A stretch of DNA of 26,433 bases from a virus. The stretch covers positions 1-26,433 of IMG/VR virus record IMGVR_UViG_3300035680_000077; one strand, 5' to 3'. Positions 21,252 to 26,433 of the stretch are shown one piece after another (the first letter of the stretch is position 1; each line of letters starts with the position of its first letter). Under the pieces are notes generated by a model. That model made no database searches. It was not told the DNA's origin and saw nothing but the letters and a program-made list of their open reading frames with translations. The translations under genes and the position numbers were made by a program.

Positions 21252-22961
21252 TTACTGTCCTAGTGATCGTGTCTGTGGATTGTATTTGATTACTGATGTT
21301 CTAGGTGCAGATATGTTTGAAATCCTTGCGTCTTTATATAGCTGTTGATAGATTGGATCCGTGCTAATAAATTTTGTATATGCTTCTTCTTGTTTGGCTG
21401 TTCTAGGAACTCCTTCCATAAAGAAACTTTTTAATACTCTATCGTTATAGTTTTTAAAGTTATCTCTTGCCCTATCTAGATCTACAGACTGTTGAGCAAG
21501 ATTGCGTCTTTTTATTTCTTCACCATAGTACAAACCTTCTACTTCTGATTTGTTTAATGCACTCATTTCAGCAGCCCGTCTAGCCTTCGATGCGGCTAAA
21601 GTCTCTACGCCCTTAGCACCGCCAGCACCAATGTTAGTAAACGCATAAGGCGAAGTTCCACCTAACATTCCAAGTCCAGCTGCCAATAAAGCTAAGTTAC
21701 GATCTTCGGCAGCACTCTTTTTAATGGCTTCCCTATCTTCTTTGCGTTGAGCAACTATTTCAGCAAAGATATCTCGCTCGGCTGCTTTAGGAGGATTGGT
21801 ATATTGAGCTATTTCTTCTGGGGTTAGGGCTGGCGCGGCTGGTGTAGCAGGCTCTTTCTTGGCGGTTTCTTTCTTTTTAGATGGTTGACTATACCCACTA
21901 AATGACGTTTGACCAGACGCTGGATCAATTACATCACTGAGGTCTGGACGAGGAACAAAAATATCATCAGGAGGTAAATCTTCAAAACCACCCATCGTGC
22001 TACCGCCATATTGGAAGTGCTTAACCTCACCGCCAGAAGCAAGACCAACCATATAGTTTCTAGTCTCTCGTGGTAGATTGCCAATACCGCCTTCTGATCT
22101 CAAAGCACGATCTAATCTGCCCGGACCTGCGTTATAGGCTGCCGCTGCCAACGCTGGATCTTGGTATTTGTTGTACATTTTCTTTAAGTAGGAAATACCA
22201 CCTTGGATATTTTCCATAGGATCTAAAGGATTAACCCCTAACTCTTTAGCGGTTCCAGGCATCAATTGCATAACGCCTAATGCACCAGCTTTTGATTTAG
22301 CGGACTCTGGGTTAGCTAGATTACCTGTTTCTTTATACAGCACATGGACAGCTAACCGAGGATCTACACCTTGACGGGTTGCCTCTTGAATAACCAAATC
22401 CTCATACTTATGACTACCCTTTTTGACTGCTGGCATGGATGCTGTAGCTGGAGCGTTTTCAACAGGAATCCCTGCTTTTGCTCGTTCAGCAGCAAATGAT
22501 TGAGGAATAATTTCTTTTACTTTGCTTGGAATGTTGGAGAGCATTGCGTATAACTGCTCTACAGGCACACCAAACGATTCCATACGAGACTTGCGAATAC
22601 GATCTTCTTCATCATCTTCTACATCACCGCCTTCATCAAAGGCAATAATTCCACCGCCAGCGTACTGTCTTTCAGGAACGGGGATTTGAGCAACGCCCAT
22701 GTTGTCAACTGCTGGCTGTTCTGCCATAGCATTAGTAGCCATGACTTGCTCTAGTACAGAAGGCTGTGGCTGATTACCACCCTGTAGGGCTTGCATACGA
22801 GCAACGGCTTCTGCCATCTCTGCCTTACGCCCAAGGATCGGGGCAAGCATATCTTCACGGATTTGACCCTTTTGAGCCATCTGCATAATCAGGATTTGTG
22901 GAAGTTTTGCTAAGTCGTCAATAGACTCAGTTTGTTGTTTTAGTGCGCCTAATATGCTCAT
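21252..22961 (-). CDS. Virion-associated lytic transglycosylase (SLT, GH23)
   Basis: The 569-residue product contains a soluble lytic transglycosylase domain at about 185-285: VLYKETGNL with catalytic E211, GALGVMQLMPGTAKELG (226-242), and AAAAYNAGPGRLDRAL (272-287). It cleaves peptidoglycan glycan strands, most likely to open the cell wall for DNA entry. The N-terminal region (ILIMQMAQKGQIREDMLAPI, 23-42) and the glycine motif AGGGIIAFDEGG (101-112) recur in related podoviral proteins. The C-terminal 250 residues are alanine-rich and helical without a recognised domain. It sits 3 bases after its upstream neighbour and 6 before the giant protein gene. There is no signal peptide, as expected for a particle-borne enzyme. 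Confidence 0.9.
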   Translation of the reverse strand: MSILGALKQQTESIDDLAKLPQILIMQMAQKGQIREDMLAPILGRKAEMAEAVARMQALQGGNQPQPSVLEQVMATNAMAEQPAVDNMGVAQIPVPERQYAGGGIIAFDEGGDVEDDEEDRIRKSRMESFGVPVEQLYAMLSNIPSKVKEIIPQSFAAERAKAGIPVENAPATASMPAVKKGSHKYEDLVIQEATRQGVDPRLAVHVLYKETGNLANPESAKSKAGALGVMQLMPGTAKELGVNPLDPMENIQGGISYLKKMYNKYQDPALAAAAYNAGPGRLDRALRSEGGIGNLPRETRNYMVGLASGGEVKHFQYGGSTMGGFEDLPPDDIFVPRPDLSDVIDPASGQTSFSGYSQPSKKKETAKKEPATPAAPALTPEEIAQYTNPPKAAERDIFAEIVAQRKEDREAIKKSAAEDRNLALLAAGLGMLGGTSPYAFTNIGAGGAKGVETLAASKARRAAEMSALNKSEVEGLYYGEEIKRRNLAQQSVDLDRARDNFKNYNDRVLKSFFMEGVPRTAKQEEAYTKFISTDPIYQQLYKDARISNISAPRTSVIKYNPQTRSLGQ

Positions 22962-22964
22962 AAT

Positions 22965-23900
22965 TTATTTTCCAAACATATTGTAAAGACCAAGTCCTGT
23001 TATGCCCATACCAGCTAATTGACTAGCAAAACTAGGTGGAGGCGTAGTCTGAGACCCAGAGCTTGCGGTCTGTGTTAATGGTACACCACGGGCTAAGTTG
23101 CTCATAGTCTCAATACTGGTTAATGGATAGTTCAATCTAGACATTAAGTCTTGATACTGAGCATCTAATTGTTGTTGCTGAACGCCACGCTGGAGGTCAC
23201 CATATGCACCTTGAGTCTTAATACGGTCAATGTCTGAAGCTTGTTGAGCAGTACCTAAAGCACCGTAAGTTTGACCCAACTGACCATAAGTTTGACCTAG
23301 TTGACCGTAACCAGCAGCTTGAGCCAATTGCGCTTTTTGTGCTGCTTCAAAGGCGTTCTGCATTCCTGTAGCTTGGATGTTTCCTAATTTATTCTGTAGA
23401 TTACGTTCTTGTTCAGTTTGCGAAAGTAACTGTCTAGCGCCACCATAAGTACCTTGACGGGCTGCGGCTAAATTACCAGACATTAAACCTTTTTGTGCAT
23501 CCCTTGTGGCTTCTGCTTTGTTAACGTCAATAACATTTTGAGAGTAAGGAGACATATACATAGCGGTTTGCTCTGGGCTTAACATAGAACCCAACGCACC
23601 CAAACCTAAAGCGGTAGAACCAACACCTAACTGAGCCGCACCCGTACCTGTACCAAACTGAGTAGGTGTTGCCATCTGCCCTAACTGAGTTCCTATCTGT
23701 TGCTGCATAGGAGACAAACCAGCCACACGACCTGACCCTGCTAGACCAGCTTGTTGTAACGGAGCGCCATAGGTAGTTTGATAGTCTTTAGATAAAAGAG
23801 TCTGTGCCGTAGGAAGCACACCACCAGCACCAGTAATATACGGGCGTAAGACCTCTGGGACGTCTGTTAGTGCTGTTGATATTGAGGTAGAAGTTGCCAT
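22965..23900 (-). CDS. Glutamine- and glycine-rich virion protein, 311 aa
   Basis: The composition is typical of podoviral internal or tail proteins: rich in glycine, glutamine, alanine and leucine, with almost no cysteine. A tandem heptapeptide repeat (YGQLGQT twice, then YGALGT) lies at residues 198-216. A helical stretch near 120-190 (TRDAQKGLMSGNLAAARQG) resembles proteins I know from marine and freshwater podoviruses. It precedes the transglycosylase by 3 bases. AAAGGAC is the ribosome binding site. The exact position in the particle cannot be told. Confidence 0.7.
   Translation of the reverse strand: MATSTSISTALTDVPEVLRPYITGAGGVLPTAQTLLSKDYQTTYGAPLQQAGLAGSGRVAGLSPMQQQIGTQLGQMATPTQFGTGTGAAQLGVGSTALGLGALGSMLSPEQTAMYMSPYSQNVIDVNKAEATRDAQKGLMSGNLAAARQGTYGGARQLLSQTEQERNLQNKLGNIQATGMQNAFEAAQKAQLAQAAGYGQLGQTYGQLGQTYGALGTAQQASDIDRIKTQGAYGDLQRGVQQQQLDAQYQDLMSRLNYPLTSIETMSNLARGVPLTQTASSGSQTTPPPSFASQLAGMGITGLGLYNMFGK
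23264..23310 (-). repeat. Tandem 21-base coding repeat
   Basis: Two 21-base units in tandem, with a partial third, encode the YGQLGQT heptapeptide repeat. The units differ at several positions, mostly silent, so the repeat is kept at protein level rather than being a recent duplication. Confidence 0.6.
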
Positions 23901-23909
23901 ATTAGTCCT

Positions 23910-25640
23910 TTACGCAGGAAGATACTTGCGTGGGTTGATTTGTTTGCCTTGCTTTGGGTTGCCTGTACGAGCTTTGCGTATCTTATCCATCATAGAATAT
24001 AACTGTTTTGCACCAGCCTTGGAAGAACCATTACCTAAATGACTAACCACATCGGCAGGGATAACAAACTCCCCATCTGCTAAACGGGCTGGTTGCTTAT
24101 CGTTAATTGTGGCAGGGATAGAGTCTGACATTCCATCTCCACCACCTGATAAAAATCTAGGAGTGCCACCTTCAGCAAACTGCTGCATACCACCTACAGC
24201 ACCTTCATTAAAAGCTGGCTGAGAGAGTCTACTTAGGGCTAGATTTGGCATACCGCCAAAAGCATATCCCATACCAAATAAACCCTTTTGGAGATTGCCC
24301 TGATCCATGCCCATAGCAGAGTAATCACCGCCTAGTTCATCATCTACTTGACCGCCCATAGCGTACAAAGTACTTTGTGAGGTAGGCAAACGAGCATATA
24401 GATTTTCACCTTCTCCGCTACGACCATAAAAGGTCTCACCAATAGATACATCACGGCTTGGATTAGGATTAAATTGATTTTTGCTAACCACATCAGCGGC
24501 ATAATCTCTTTGGCTAATAATGCTTGCCATAGCTCGGTCATATTCAGCTTGGCTAATTGCGTTAGCTCGTTTTGCTTCTTCAAGGTATTTACGTTGCTCT
24601 TCCATACCAGCAAGGGTTGATTCACCAGCAATAACTATTCCAGCCATTTTCATTGGATCTATGCCTGTTTTGGCTGCTAATTTAGCTGCTTCTTTAGCTG
24701 TCATTTCTCCAGCACCAAGCAAGTTTTGAATACCCTCACCAGTTCTTGCTACTTCCGATACCCCAGTTGTAGGAAGTTCAGTAACGTATTTAGCAGTCCC
24801 ACTCACTGCATCGCCAGCTTTTGTTCCCATCCTGTCCAAGAAAGAAGGTGGTGGTGGAGGGGCAGGGGGATTATATACACTAGGCAAGCCAGGATCTACA
24901 TCAAAATATCCAGGATCAATATTTGGTGTTATAGGTGGTGGCGGAGCTACATTACCCAACTCTACTAACGGTTCATATGGCACTGAATTTAATAATTCTG
25001 GAGCAGCTTCTTTAGCTACTGCCTCAGTTAAAGATTGTGTTGTCCCTTCAGTACCAGGAGGTACAGCGCCACGCATATAATCACCTAGTTCTGCACTAGC
25101 ATAAGCTGTGGCGCCACCTATTACAGCACCTTTAAGGTCAGCTCTTTGAAGAGAAGAACCTGTACGCATTAGTCCAGCACCTCTAGCTGCACCGTAACCT
25201 ACTTGTAACGGTACTGGAGCGCCTGTTGCTGCAAGAGCTACTTGACCAACAGTTGACCAACCACCCGGAATTGTCTTTGCTACCTGTTTATCAAAATCTG
25301 CTAATCCACGACTAGTAGGTTGAACAATGGCTTTTTCTATAGGTTGAAATATCTGTGTGCCTAACTTATTAGCAGCTTGATTAATATCACCAATAATAGG
25401 AGTAGTATTAATTGTTTTGTTTAGACCACTGCCAGGATTAAATGGGTTAATAGATGCAATTGCAGGGCTAATATATTTTTTATAAAAGAATTCGGGTAAA
25501 CCCGTATCTGGGTTTCTTGTTCCTGATCCGCCTAAAGCTTTTAAGATGCCTGCTTCTTGAGGATTAATATGGGCGAGGATAGTATCGCCATAGCGACCTT
25601 TGCTTTGAAGTTCTTTAGCGAGTGTTTTTAAGCCTGCCAT
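23910..25640 (-). CDS. Virion structural protein with C-terminal ADGEFVIPADVV motif, 576 aa
   Basis: The C-terminal 100 residues carry a pattern common in podoviruses of aquatic bacteria: glycine-rich GG motifs, then DSIPATINDKQPARLADGEF and VIPADVVSHLGNGSS, with a basic LPA tail. The middle holds polyproline segments (NPPAPPPPPSFLDR near 255-268) and alanine-rich helices. The N-terminal third contains ATGAPVPLQVGYGAARGAG-like small-residue stretches that could insert in membranes. It is probably an internal or tail-associated particle protein; its biochemical activity is unknown. It is followed by the 311-residue virion gene after 9 bases. Confidence 0.75.
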   Translation of the reverse strand: MAGLKTLAKELQSKGRYGDTILAHINPQEAGILKALGGSGTRNPDTGLPEFFYKKYISPAIASINPFNPGSGLNKTINTTPIIGDINQAANKLGTQIFQPIEKAIVQPTSRGLADFDKQVAKTIPGGWSTVGQVALAATGAPVPLQVGYGAARGAGLMRTGSSLQRADLKGAVIGGATAYASAELGDYMRGAVPPGTEGTTQSLTEAVAKEAAPELLNSVPYEPLVELGNVAPPPPITPNIDPGYFDVDPGLPSVYNPPAPPPPPSFLDRMGTKAGDAVSGTAKYVTELPTTGVSEVARTGEGIQNLLGAGEMTAKEAAKLAAKTGIDPMKMAGIVIAGESTLAGMEEQRKYLEEAKRANAISQAEYDRAMASIISQRDYAADVVSKNQFNPNPSRDVSIGETFYGRSGEGENLYARLPTSQSTLYAMGGQVDDELGGDYSAMGMDQGNLQKGLFGMGYAFGGMPNLALSRLSQPAFNEGAVGGMQQFAEGGTPRFLSGGGDGMSDSIPATINDKQPARLADGEFVIPADVVSHLGNGSSKAGAKQLYSMMDKIRKARTGNPKQGKQINPRKYLPA

Positions 25641-25662
25641 ACAAGCCTCTTAGAGTTAAAGT

Positions 25663-25962
25663 TCATACAATAGTCACCGTTACAGTCCCCACACTAGCTG
25701 TGGCTGATACTCCAAATAGATAAGAAATATAAGGTACAACAATTCGCAAGTCTTCGCCAACCTGAAATACAGTGCCGTCTGGCAAATTGTACCCCGATGT
25801 TGGTAGATTTAATAGCCGTAAGCCGTCCATTTGTAAAGGAGTATTGGAGTCGCCTTGCGCAAAGTAAAGCCTTAATGCCCCAATTAACTGCGCCATGTGC
25901 TGTTGGTCGTATTCGACTGGAGCCAGAGGTAACGCTGGCGCACGGAACCGTTGCATTCCCAT
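25663..25962 (-). CDS. Small virion-module protein, 99 aa
   Basis: The product starts MGMQRFRAPALPLAPVEYDQ, has a helix (QQHMAQLIGALRLYFAQGD), a beta-rich middle (LLNLPTSGYNLPDGTVFQVG) and a strand-rich threonine and valine tail. Such small proteins commonly stand beside tail or head-completion genes in podoviruses. Its ATG overlaps the upstream stop (TAATG). No specific function was recognised. Confidence 0.7.
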   Translation of the reverse strand: MGMQRFRAPALPLAPVEYDQQHMAQLIGALRLYFAQGDSNTPLQMDGLRLLNLPTSGYNLPDGTVFQVGEDLRIVVPYISYLFGVSATASVGTVTVTIV

Positions 25963-26433
25963 TATCTACGCCCATCTGGTCTGCCATCCAATCTAGGACT
26001 GCCTAACTGCCATTGGACGTTTAAGTCAGATGATTGAATCTGAATAGCCATCTGTCTAGCCCTAGCCCGCATAAAGATTTGCTCAGTATATACGTCTACC
26101 GAGGTCTCAATAACCTGCTGAGATTCTGTATTGGAATATGCGTTGCCAGGAAAGTTTCGTGGTTTTATTAACATTGTGACCGCAGGCAAGGTGGCAGTCG
26201 ATCCCGCAAAGTTAAGGTCAGGGATAATCCGTTTGGTCAGGATAAACTGATCCCCGTCCACAAGATCAAAGTCTGACGAGGCAATATAAGAGGTCATTGC
26301 CGTTGTGTCATCGTTTAAACCCTGCTCGTGGTTATAGATAATACTGTCGGCAATCATTGCGGTCTGGACTACTAGCTGGGAGATATTAACGGTATAAGTG
26401 CCTATTCCGCCTGTACCCGTTCCTAGAGCAGTA
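25962..26433 (-). CDS. Virion structural protein, 5' end outside the window
   Basis: The frame is open to the right edge of the window, so only the last 156 residues are seen. The visible part has a LGTGTGGIGTYTVNISQLVV segment, a beta-rich middle with TLPAVTMLIKPRNFPGN, and a C-terminus with FMRARARQMAIQI, then VQWQLGSPRLDGRPDGRR. This C-terminal block recurs in tail or DNA-stabilisation proteins of podoviruses and is the basis for the call. It ends in TAA overlapping the start of the 99-residue gene. The internal ATG at 26357 is not the start. Confidence 0.65.
   Translation of the reverse strand, partial: TALGTGTGGIGTYTVNISQLVVQTAMIADSIIYNHEQGLNDDTTAMTSYIASSDFDLVDGDQFILTKRIIPDLNFAGSTATLPAVTMLIKPRNFPGNAYSNTESQQVIETSVDVYTEQIFMRARARQMAIQIQSSDLNVQWQLGSPRLDGRPDGRR

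Overview
This window is part of a tailed double-stranded DNA phage genome, most likely a podovirus-like phage of a Gram-negative host. The virion genes suggest the short-tailed type: a lytic transglycosylase, a nearly 2000-residue polyvalent internal virion protein and small glycine-rich structural proteins. The host guess rests on the murein transglycosylase and on a small exported peptide with a classical signal peptide. No terminase, portal, capsid, DNA polymerase, integrase, holin or endolysin was recognised, so other modules lie outside the window. I saw no tRNA, rRNA, insertion sequence or CRISPR array.

Layout. (1) 1-2314, plus strand: small overlapping genes, mostly unknown, including an Api92-like protein and a protein beginning MGLDMYL. 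(2) 7065-2289, minus strand: a replication and modification operon holding a ParB-like protein, a DEAD/DEAH-type helicase, a 58-residue protein, a C5-cytosine DNA methyltransferase and a TOPRIM primase-like protein. The last four are joined by 4-base overlaps. (3) 7066-7700: a 635-base non-coding block with a structured leader upstream of the ParB gene and three leftward terminator-like hairpins. (4) 8030-7701, minus: a RusA-type Holliday junction resolvase. (5) 8057-15308, plus: one long, densely overlapping operon starting at a promoter with a palindrome over its -10 box. It encodes a 15-residue leader peptide, a PD-(D/E)XK nuclease, a DUF3310 protein, an exported cysteine-rich peptide, an ERF single-strand annealing protein, a ribbon-helix-helix protein, several tiny membrane proteins, a DpdA-like transglycosylase, a QueD-like enzyme and a DUF1364 protein. 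(6) 26433-15309, minus: virion genes reading toward operon 5 and meeting it stop codon to stop codon.

How the genes fit together. The PD-(D/E)XK nuclease and ERF protein form a probable exonuclease-annealase recombination pair, with RusA to resolve branches. The helicase, TOPRIM protein and ParB-like protein probably serve replication. Two DNA-modification routes are present: cytosine-5 methylation, and a probable 7-deazaguanine route in which QueD makes a pathway intermediate and the DpdA-like enzyme exchanges guanine in DNA for a 7-deazaguanine base. The other pathway enzymes (FolE, QueE, QueC) are not here and would have to come from the host or from elsewhere in the phage genome. This dpdA-queD pair is the most interesting system in the window. 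Functions come from motif recognition by eye, without database searches.
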